Source: Lachnospira sp. UBA4285 (GTDB lineage Bacteria > Bacillota > Clostridia > Lachnospirales > Lachnospiraceae). Taken from it: a stretch of 6,216 bases of DNA. Positions 1 to 5,140 of this stretch are shown here, in pieces. The notes under the pieces were generated by a model. That model saw only the letters and a program-made list of their open reading frames with translations, was not told the origin of the DNA and searched no databases. The stretch spans positions 1-6,216 of the forward strand of contig DGVL01000078.1 of assembly GCA_002394965.1 (NCBI GenBank), given 5' to 3'. A program made the position numbers and the translations under genes. Within the stretch, counting starts at the first letter, position 1; each line of letters opens with the position of its first letter.

Positions 1-22
1 GAATCGCGAGAGTCTTCTTCAT
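1..22 (-). CDS. Start of a probable exported protein (partial, runs off left edge)
   Basis: Only seven codons are visible, reading MKKTLAI. A Met-Lys-Lys start followed by hydrophobic residues is typical of the start of a signal peptide, so the product is probably secreted or a lipoprotein; its identity cannot be told. An in-frame ATG two codons upstream (26-28) is only 2 bases from the GGAGG site at 31-35, whereas the ATG at 20-22 is 8 bases away, so the downstream ATG is preferred. The gene is divergent from the LysM gene at 300 and has its own promoter at 87-115. Confidence 0.7.
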
Positions 23-30
23 TTTCATTT

Positions 31-35
31 CCTCC
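31..35 (-). promoter_or_regulatory. Ribosome binding site of the left-edge gene
   Basis: GGAGG on the minus strand. Its 8-base distance to the ATG at 20-22 decides between two in-frame ATGs; the other is 2 bases away, too close for efficient initiation. Confidence 0.8.
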
Positions 36-58
36 AATTAATAATGAAATAATGGATG

Positions 59-77
59 ACGGTATTGGGAATACCGT
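59..77 (-). promoter_or_regulatory. Inverted repeat at the start of the left gene's 5' UTR (hairpin or operator)
   Basis: Perfect 8-bp arms, ACGGTATT and AATACCGT, flank a GGG centre (plus-strand sequence). With the -10 box at 87-92, minus-strand transcription should start near base 80, so the repeat would occupy about +3 to +21 of the transcript. It could be a 5'-terminal stem-loop that affects mRNA stability, or a DNA operator just downstream of the start. No U-run follows it, so it is not an intrinsic terminator. Confidence 0.55.
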
Positions 78-80
78 TCT

Positions 81-92
81 TATGATATCATA
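81..92. promoter_or_regulatory. 12-bp perfect palindrome over the minus-strand -10 box
   Basis: TATGATATCATA is its own reverse complement. Its right half (87-92) is the TATGAT -10 box of the leftward promoter. The left half also reads TATGAT on the plus strand but has no -35 at a suitable distance (58-63 is GACGGT), so a second rightward promoter here is not supported. The palindrome may be a by-product of the -10 sequence or a repressor site. Confidence 0.4.
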
Positions 93-115
93 CCACGCTT
101 TCCCCCGTGAAGCAA
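87..115 (-). promoter_or_regulatory. Sigma-A-type promoter for the left-edge gene, extended -10
   Basis: On the minus strand TTGCTT (110-115) is followed by 17 bases and TATGAT (87-92), with TGG just before the -10, matching the extended -10 pattern TGn. The expected start is near base 80, giving a 5' UTR of about 58 bases that holds the inverted repeat at 59-77. The assignment rests on consensus match and optimal spacing. Confidence 0.65.
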
Positions 116-197
116 GCGTTCCCTTTCCTTCCTTTTTGATTTAATCTTAATTGTTTCTTAATTTTTCTCTAAATGAAATTTTTTTGAAAATTAATTG

Positions 198-226
198 TTG
201 CATTTTGTCACCGTTTGTGCTATCAT
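198..226 (+). promoter_or_regulatory. Sigma-A-type promoter for the LysM gene, extended -10
   Basis: TTGCAT (198-203), a 17-base spacer and TATCAT (221-226) with TGC immediately upstream form an extended -10 promoter of the same design as the divergent one. The AT-rich tract just upstream (about 135-197), with runs of A and T, could act as an UP element. The transcript should start near 233, leaving a 5' UTR of about 67 bases before the ATG at 300. It probably drives both plus-strand genes. Confidence 0.7.
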
Positions 227-242
227 GCCCATTGATAAGATA

Positions 243-280
243 GCCATCGGGAAAAGTATCTCTGTCTGCCCGTGGCGATA
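243..280 (+). promoter_or_regulatory. Structured 5' UTR: stem-loop with possible pseudoknot
   Basis: GCCA (243-246) and CGGG (248-251) pair with CCCG (269-272) and TGGC (273-276), giving 8 base pairs with one bulged T at 247 and a 17-base loop. TATC in the loop (257-260) is complementary to GATA directly 3' of the stem (277-280), so an H-type pseudoknot can be drawn. It ends 6 bases before the Shine-Dalgarno site at 286-291, close enough to affect translation. It does not match any riboswitch consensus I recognise, including c-di-GMP-I. The stem is well supported by complementarity; the pseudoknot and any function are inference. Confidence 0.45.
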
Positions 281-285
281 GTTTC

Positions 286-291
286 AGGAGG
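286..291 (+). promoter_or_regulatory. Ribosome binding site of the LysM gene
   Basis: AGGAGG, 8 bases before the ATG at 300. This near-perfect anti-16S match supports the start, which also opens directly into a signal peptide. Confidence 0.9.
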
Positions 292-299
292 AACAAGTT

Positions 300-3200
300 A
301 TGAAGACGAATCGTTTCATAAGTCTGTTGCTTTGCGTGGTCATGATCATGTCTCTGTTTACAGGCTTGGCAGGTTCGGCCTCGGCGGATGACGTCATCAC
401 GCATGAGGTCCAGTCCGGCGAGATTCTGATGAAGATCTGCGAAAAGTACGGACTGAATTACTATAACTGCAAAAACGCGATTATGCAGCTTAACGGCTTC
501 ACCAATGAAAACCAGCTGGCGAAGCTGTCTGTCGGGCAGAAGCTGAAGCTCCCGGCTTCCAATGCCGTCGCCGGTACGGTTTCGACCACCACGGCAACCG
601 TGACCACGACGACCGTCGGCGGGACTACTCTGACCACCACCAGCTATGCCGCCGGTCTTGCGGCGGGGGGAAACGTTGCGTTCTATCTTGTTCCCTACAC
701 GGTGAAAAACGGCGATACGCTCAACAAGATCTGCAACGAGCTGGGAAGCAATTACTATTATTATTCCCCGGTGATTCAGGGCATCAACGCTCTGGCAAAT
801 CCGAACTCGATCTATGCCGGACAGGTCCTGCTGATCCCGACACCGTCGGCGACAGGCGCGACGAGCGCGGTTGTGGGCCATGTGGTCAAAGCCGGTGAGA
901 CGATGTCCTCCATCGCCAACCAGTACGGCATCAACTATCAGGCACAGAGACAGCTCATTAACGGCCTGAATCGCCGTGACAACATGGACAAGATCTATGT
1001 CGGTCAGACCGTCCTGGTTCCGGGCGCTGCGGCTGCTTCCGCCGGCGCGGTGGTCACGACAACGGCTGCAACCACTGCAGCGGCGTCGACGACACCTGCC
1101 GTTGCCAACGGATCTTATCAGATCTCCATCTCCGCGGCGGACAACGGCAGCCCCTATGCGGTGGTGAACAATGTCCAGTATGCCTCCAGGGCGAACGCCG
1201 GCGAGACGGTGAATCTTGTGCCCTCTCCCAAAGCCGGCTACGCGGTGCGTGATATCCAGGTCATCCGGACGGACAGCGGTACCGACATTCCGGTTTCGAA
1301 CTATGCCTTCACAATGCCGAACAGCAGCGTTCAGGTTACCATTCACTATTCCCGCGGTTATGTCATTAACAAGGTGGCCTCGCCCTACGGCTCCTTTGAC
1401 GCGATGATCTACGGCACCAATGCCGGCACGGCCTTCTCCGGTGATGAGATCACACTGGCGATCTATCCGAAGACCGGCTATAATGTTCGCTTTGACACCA
1501 CAGACACGACAGGAGTCTACTATCAGAAGAGCGATCTGTCGATGGAGAAGGTGTATGTTCATCAGGATCCGGCAGACGGACTGTACAAGTTCAAGATGCC
1601 CAATTATGAGATCCGCCTTACCGTGGTCTTTGAGATTTCCAAATACTCTACGCTCTCTCGCGGTACCAGGACGGGCAGCGGCAATGTGACCTTCTATGTG
1701 AACGGCGAATCCGTCAGCCGTGCAAAGAAAGGCGACACGGTCACCATGCAGTTTACTCCCGGTAACGGCTGGGTGTTCAAGAGTGATGAGTACGAGAATG
1801 GCGGACTGCTGACCCTTCGCGCCTGCGTAATGAACAATAAGGTCACCAAGATTAACGACACAACTTATCAGTTTGTGGTTGGCGATACTGCCGATATTAA
1901 GACCGGACCGTATGCTTTTGAAGATCACAACTCTTACTGGATCGGCTCGGACGTCCGAGGCGGCAATGGCTGGGTATCCTTCCAGATCGTAGAAAAAACG
2001 GGATCGAGCTATAATGTGATCGAGAGAGATATAAATAGAGCCTTGCCTACCCAGCTTGTCGAAGTCGTCTTCCACCCCGATAATCAATGGGCATTTAAAG
2101 ACGTTGCATTCATGCAGAACAACTCCAAACAGAACTGGAGCGGTTATCAGATGGATGCAGGCAACTGGACGGTGGACGGCAACCGGTACTTCTTCCAGAT
2201 GCCCGCAGAAGACGTGACGATTGTCACGAAGTTCACCAAGACCGGCGAAGTCTATTACGACCTCAATCTGGATTATGACTGGGCGCAGGGTACGGTTGTT
2301 GCCTTCCAGGGCGGCAAGGCTGTTTCAAGAGCGAAGGCTAATGAGGAAGTTACCATTCAGATTTCTGCAAAGGATAATTACCGTGTGAGCGGCGTCCAGT
2401 GGAAGTATGAAGGAAGCGGTGACAATATCTGGCTGCCCAATACAAACGGCGATACAACCAACAAGACTTGGACCGTAAAAATTACAAAACACGCCAATTG
2501 GGACACGGTACGTGTCGTCTTTGAGGAATATACGGAGTATACAGAGATTGGTGCCTATCAGTATCGTGAGGACAACCGCGATACGGCTCTGTATAATCCC
2601 CGCAGCATCGAATTCCGCAATGCGCCGAAACAAGCCTCCAAGATCAAGGTCGGCGCCCCCATCGAGTTCCAGGTTGTCAAAACGAGAACCGGCTATTCCG
2701 TCAACGAGGTCTGGGTAAAGGGAAAGAAGGACGGCGCCGATTACTACAAGATGCTCTCTCCGACCGTGGAGGGCGGCGACACCTATCGCTATACCGTAAC
2801 GAAATACGATAAGGGACAGACGATCCAGTTCATAGCGGTGCAGGTTGGAACAGAACCGAAACACAACATCATTCCGGAATACACCATCGGCAATACCGGG
2901 ATCACCAATGTCGGATCCGAAAAGCTTTATACGATTTATGTGAATGATGTGAAAAAAGCAGAGGTTGGTCCCATCTACGGCATGGGAGCCAAACTGACTG
3001 TAAATGATGTCGATATCAACCAGAAAACCGCGGTCAAAATAAAAGTTCAGATCCCGAAGGTCGCCCATGAGTATGTCGGCGCGGGCACAATCCTGATCTA
3101 CCAGGTTGATACGGTCAGTATTCGATTCAGCGACTATGTCCTGAACAACTACAAAGTGCTGCAGGATGGTACAGATTATTTCGAATATGAGTTCTGGTAC

Positions 3201-3398
3201 AATGAGCTGACCGACCTGAATATCATGGTCAACTTCAAGGAAATCGGAACGAAAGAGATTAAGAGTACAGATCCGGTTGCAACAAAGCCGATTAGTGTGA
3301 ACGTCGGCGGTCAGACTGTCAACCTGAATGACTCGGGTACGGGAACGGTCAAGGTTGGCGACAGTACCAGTACGGTCAGCGTCACAGTAACCCCGTAA
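300..3398 (+). CDS. Secreted triple-LysM surface protein with divergent InlB-like beta repeats
   Basis: A 1032-residue exported protein, probably bound non-covalently to peptidoglycan. Residues 1-29 are a signal peptide (Lys/Arg start, hydrophobic core, cleavage after SASA). Three LysM modules follow at about 34-85, 131-180 and 192-241, each with the SG/NG/AG...I start and a closing GQ-x-hydrophobic-x-P; known LysM domains bind N-acetylglucosamine glycans. They carry a longer-than-usual middle with a shared G-x-N-Y motif. A Thr-rich linker (93-114) separates LysM1 and LysM2, and an Ala/Thr linker (about 243-270) follows LysM3. The rest resembles divergent InlB B-repeats: roughly 271-350, 352-447, 455-535, 545-647 and 650-743 show the pattern SRA-x-x-G-x-x-V, P-x-x-GY and MP-x-x-x-V. 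Less clear beta-rich segments span 765-850 and 860-980. Residues 985-1032 form a Gly/Thr/Val tail. No LPXTG, SLH domain, transmembrane tail or enzyme domain is visible. The mature part has four cysteines (47, 57, 145, 509). It probably shares an operon with the gene at 3463. The export and LysM calls are firm; the ligand of the ectodomain is unknown. Confidence 0.95.
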   Translation: MKTNRFISLLLCVVMIMSLFTGLAGSASADDVITHEVQSGEILMKICEKYGLNYYNCKNAIMQLNGFTNENQLAKLSVGQKLKLPASNAVAGTVSTTTATVTTTTVGGTTLTTTSYAAGLAAGGNVAFYLVPYTVKNGDTLNKICNELGSNYYYYSPVIQGINALANPNSIYAGQVLLIPTPSATGATSAVVGHVVKAGETMSSIANQYGINYQAQRQLINGLNRRDNMDKIYVGQTVLVPGAAAASAGAVVTTTAATTAAASTTPAVANGSYQISISAADNGSPYAVVNNVQYASRANAGETVNLVPSPKAGYAVRDIQVIRTDSGTDIPVSNYAFTMPNSSVQVTIHYSRGYVINKVASPYGSFDAMIYGTNAGTAFSGDEITLAIYPKTGYNVRFDTTDTTGVYYQKSDLSMEKVYVHQDPADGLYKFKMPNYEIRLTVVFEISKYSTLSRGTRTGSGNVTFYVNGESVSRAKKGDTVTMQFTPGNGWVFKSDEYENGGLLTLRACVMNNKVTKINDTTYQFVVGDTADIKTGPYAFEDHNSYWIGSDVRGGNGWVSFQIVEKTGSSYNVIERDINRALPTQLVEVVFHPDNQWAFKDVAFMQNNSKQNWSGYQMDAGNWTVDGNRYFFQMPAEDVTIVTKFTKTGEVYYDLNLDYDWAQGTVVAFQGGKAVSRAKANEEVTIQISAKDNYRVSGVQWKYEGSGDNIWLPNTNGDTTNKTWTVKITKHANWDTVRVVFEEYTEYTEIGAYQYREDNRDTALYNPRSIEFRNAPKQASKIKVGAPIEFQVVKTRTGYSVNEVWVKGKKDGADYYKMLSPTVEGGDTYRYTVTKYDKGQTIQFIAVQVGTEPKHNIIPEYTIGNTGITNVGSEKLYTIYVNDVKKAEVGPIYGMGAKLTVNDVDINQKTAVKIKVQIPKVAHEYVGAGTILIYQVDTVSIRFSDYVLNNYKVLQDGTDYFEYEFWYNELTDLNIMVNFKEIGTKEIKSTDPVATKPISVNVGGQTVNLNDSGTGTVKVGDSTSTVSVTVTP
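576..641 (+). repeat. Thr-rich low-complexity linker between LysM1 and LysM2
   Basis: Residues 93-114 of the LysM protein contain 14 threonines in 22 positions, encoded mostly by ACC/ACG/ACT triplets and giving imperfect short repeats in the DNA. Such linkers are usually flexible and can be O-glycosylated; glycosylation here is only a possibility. Confidence 0.75.
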
Positions 3399-3448
3399 TT
3401 CAAAGCATATTCAGAAATACTTTTATCAAGAGACTGTTCACATTTTGA

Positions 3449-3453
3449 GGAGG
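3449..3453 (+). promoter_or_regulatory. Ribosome binding site deciding the start of the second secreted protein
   Basis: GGAGG 9 bases before the ATG at 3463. An in-frame TTG at 3445 would extend the frame by six codons, but it overlaps this site and has no ribosome site of its own. The ATG at 3463 also gives a canonical MKK signal-peptide start. Confidence 0.9.
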
Positions 3454-3462
3454 AAAACGGAT

Positions 3463-5043
3463 ATGAAGAAACTCATTTCCATGGTTTTGATCATGATGAT
3501 CCTCTGCTCCCTGTTTACGGCCCCGGCCCTGGCGGAAAACGCTCAGGGCCAGGCGGCGGCCAGTTCCGATGCAGAAAACATGACGGCGACTATGTCGGTC
3601 ACCGGCGGAACCATCAACCCGGACGGAACCGTGTCCTGGGCAGTCGGAGAGAACATTCTTACCATCACCATGTCGGACGGAAGCGTCTATACCATTACCG
3701 TGATTTATGAGCCTGAGGCGGAAGAAGCAGAAAAACCGGCAGAAACCGCCGCCCCGGCAGAGCCGGAAAAGACGGAGGAAGCCGAAGAGCCCAAGGGAGC
3801 CGAAGAGCCCAAGGGAGCCGAAGAAGTTGCTGAACAGCTTGAGCCGGTGGTGCTGAGTGCTCTGACGGTTTCCGGAACCGCGCTTCCGGTGGAGGGGGAT
3901 TCCGCCGCGGCGGCCACGCCGAACGAGTCGGATACCATCGCGGTTGTGGCCGAGCCTGCCGATGCAAGCATTACCGTCAATGGCGAGACAGCTGAGAACG
4001 GTGAGGCGTCCGTCACCTGGGCCGAAGGCAGCAACGTGGTAACGGTCGAGCTTGCCAAGGAAGGCTATGCGACCAAGACCTTTACCCTGAATGTGGAGTA
4101 TACGCCCGCCGAGGATGCCGCACCCGCAGAGAATGCGGAAGAAAACGCCGCTCCTGCTGAGGATACCGCTCCTGCCGAGAACACCGAAGAGAACGCCGCT
4201 CCTGCTGAGGATGCCGCTGCTCCCGCGGAGGACACGGAAGAGAACGCCGCACCTGCCGAGGAAAGCGCGGAGACCGACGCTCTGGCAGCCCTGTCCATCG
4301 ACGCGACAGAGATCAACCTTGACAAGTTTGTAAAGGGCAGCGCGGATGAGAAGCAGAACAGCTACAGCTTCGATGCGGCCGCTGCCGGTGAGTACGACCT
4401 TACGGCGTCCTCCAACATTGTCAAGGTTACGGCTGCGGAAGGCTGGACCGTGAGCTCCGTGAAGCTGAACGCTGCAAACCAGGTTGCCGCCGGTACAGAT
4501 AGCTACCAGGTGAAGTGGGCAAAGAACAATGACCTTGAGATTACCCTGAAGAAGAATGACAGCGAGTTCAAGACTGTCTACAACCTGATCCTCTTCAACA
4601 CCCTGGACGAGATCACGGTGGATGCTCTGAACGTGAACGGGGTGGATGCGACTGCCATGACGGCCCTTCAGGCCGCTGCGGACAACTCCTACAGCCTGCA
4701 AGTCGTTGCCGGTGAAGGCAAGACGGCTGCCGTCTCCGTAAACGGTGTTCCCGCGACTTTGGATGCCGGCGGCATGCTGGTCGTCCCGGCTGTGACCGGC
4801 GTGGCTGACAGTGTTGCTGTGACCGTATCGAAGGAAGGATGCCTGGATAAGACATATGCTTTCACGGTGAGTGCCGCTCCTGTTGCACTTGATCAGGCAC
4901 AGCCTGCTGCGGATGACGTCGTGAACGCGGAAGCGTCTGAGAACGCGGACGCCGTTGCGCCGACGGAACCGGCCGCAGACGCTTCGGTGAACACGGAAGC
5001 GGAACCGGCAGGAGAGAATACCGCTCCTGAAGCAGTTCTGTAA
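3463..5043 (+). CDS. Secreted acidic protein with cadherin-like beta-sandwich modules and Ala/Glu/Pro repeats
   Basis: A 526-residue exported protein of unknown function. Residues 1-24 are a signal peptide with cleavage after ALA; Cys15 is not in a lipobox, so it is not an obvious lipoprotein. Beta-rich modules alternate with acidic low-complexity linkers: a short module (39-83), an E/P/A/K linker (84-127), a module (about 131-213), the PAED/PAEN repeat (215-268), a distinct beta segment (about 275-380), a module (about 386-469) and an acidic Ala/Glu tail (470-526). Modules 131-213 and 386-469 share the order VNG, V-x-V, KEG and a closing K-T-F/Y, resembling the cadherin-like beta-sandwich family (PF12733) of clostridial surface proteins. 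There is no LysM, LPXTG, SLH or transmembrane anchor, so it is either released or held by a partner. It starts 64 bases after the LysM gene with no terminator between them, so co-transcription is likely. The signal peptides of the two proteins share the string SLFT. Domain names come from memory of family patterns, not a search. Confidence 0.92.
   Translation: MKKLISMVLIMMILCSLFTAPALAENAQGQAAASSDAENMTATMSVTGGTINPDGTVSWAVGENILTITMSDGSVYTITVIYEPEAEEAEKPAETAAPAEPEKTEEAEEPKGAEEPKGAEEVAEQLEPVVLSALTVSGTALPVEGDSAAAATPNESDTIAVVAEPADASITVNGETAENGEASVTWAEGSNVVTVELAKEGYATKTFTLNVEYTPAEDAAPAENAEENAAPAEDTAPAENTEENAAPAEDAAAPAEDTEENAAPAEESAETDALAALSIDATEINLDKFVKGSADEKQNSYSFDAAAAGEYDLTASSNIVKVTAAEGWTVSSVKLNAANQVAAGTDSYQVKWAKNNDLEITLKKNDSEFKTVYNLILFNTLDEITVDALNVNGVDATAMTALQAAADNSYSLQVVAGEGKTAAVSVNGVPATLDAGGMLVVPAVTGVADSVAVTVSKEGCLDKTYAFTVSAAPVALDQAQPAADDVVNAEASENADAVAPTEPAADASVNTEAEPAGENTAPEAVL
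3781..3824 (+). repeat. 18-bp tandem repeat, two perfect copies plus 8 bases
   Basis: Units 3781-3798 and 3799-3816 are identical, and the first 8 bases recur at 3817-3824. The unit encodes AEEPKG in the first acidic linker. Being a multiple of three, copy changes would keep the frame. Confidence 0.93.
4105..4266 (+). repeat. 48-bp imperfect tandem repeat encoding PAED/PAEN-EENAA units
   Basis: Residues 215-230, 231-246 and 247-263 of the acidic protein are three copies of a 16-residue unit (PAED-x-APAEN-x-EENAA; the third has one extra Ala, so 51 bases), followed by a partial PAEES. The DNA copies differ mostly at third positions, so the protein pattern is better kept than the DNA. It forms a flexible, strongly acidic spacer between beta modules. 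Copy-number change would be in frame. Confidence 0.9.
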
Positions 5044-5062
5044 AAACGACTCTCACAAATAG

Positions 5063-5093
5063 AAAACTCCCCGCCGTCAGGCGGGGAGTTTTT
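5063..5093. terminator. Strong intrinsic terminator, probably bidirectional
   Basis: A perfect 13-bp stem (AAAACTCCCCGCC at 5063-5075 with its complement at 5080-5092) has a 4-base GTCA loop and ends in a T-run (5089-5093). It lies 20 bases past the stop of the acidic-protein gene. The A-run on the 5' side becomes TTTT on the minus strand, so it can also end the convergent prolyl-tRNA synthetase transcript, whose stop is about 48 bases away. No other terminator is visible between these genes. Confidence 0.93.
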
Positions 5094-5140
5094 ATCAGAC
5101 TGGCAGAATGAATTCTCTAGAGCTTGCTAGGAAAGCGAAA

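Noticed and set aside
82..144. 20-codon plus-strand frame in the divergent intergenic region
   Set aside because: It has no ribosome site and lies over the leftward promoter, with a composition typical of chance.
225..281. 18-codon upstream open frame in the LysM leader
   Set aside because: Its ATG overlaps the predicted -10 box, so it lies upstream of the expected transcription start, and no ribosome site precedes it.
233..291. c-di-GMP (GEMM) or other known riboswitch
   Set aside because: The conserved core sequences of GEMM-I and other classes I can recall are absent; only an unassigned stem-loop is supported.
147..2087. Long minus-strand open frame of 646 codons opposite the LysM gene
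   Set aside because: It runs through the promoter and leader region and antisense to clear LysM modules, its translation has no domain order, and no ribosome site fits. It is a shadow frame caused by codon bias.
3445..3462. TTG start six codons upstream of the acidic-protein ATG
   Set aside because: The TTG overlaps the GGAGG site that serves the ATG at 3463, and would put RRKTD before the MKK signal-peptide start.
3399..3462. Possible terminator or separate promoter between the two secreted-protein genes
   Set aside because: I see no GC-rich stem with a T-run and no -35/-10 pair at proper spacing in these 64 bases; read-through is the simplest view.
4105..4266. CRISPR-like array
   Set aside because: The repeat is in frame, has no unique spacers and codes for protein; it is a coding minisatellite.
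3400..4701. Minus-strand open frame of 433 codons opposite the acidic-protein gene
   Set aside because: Its Gly/Leu/Phe/Arg-rich repeats are the antisense reading of the acidic repeats; the plus strand has a ribosome site, signal peptide and recognisable modules.
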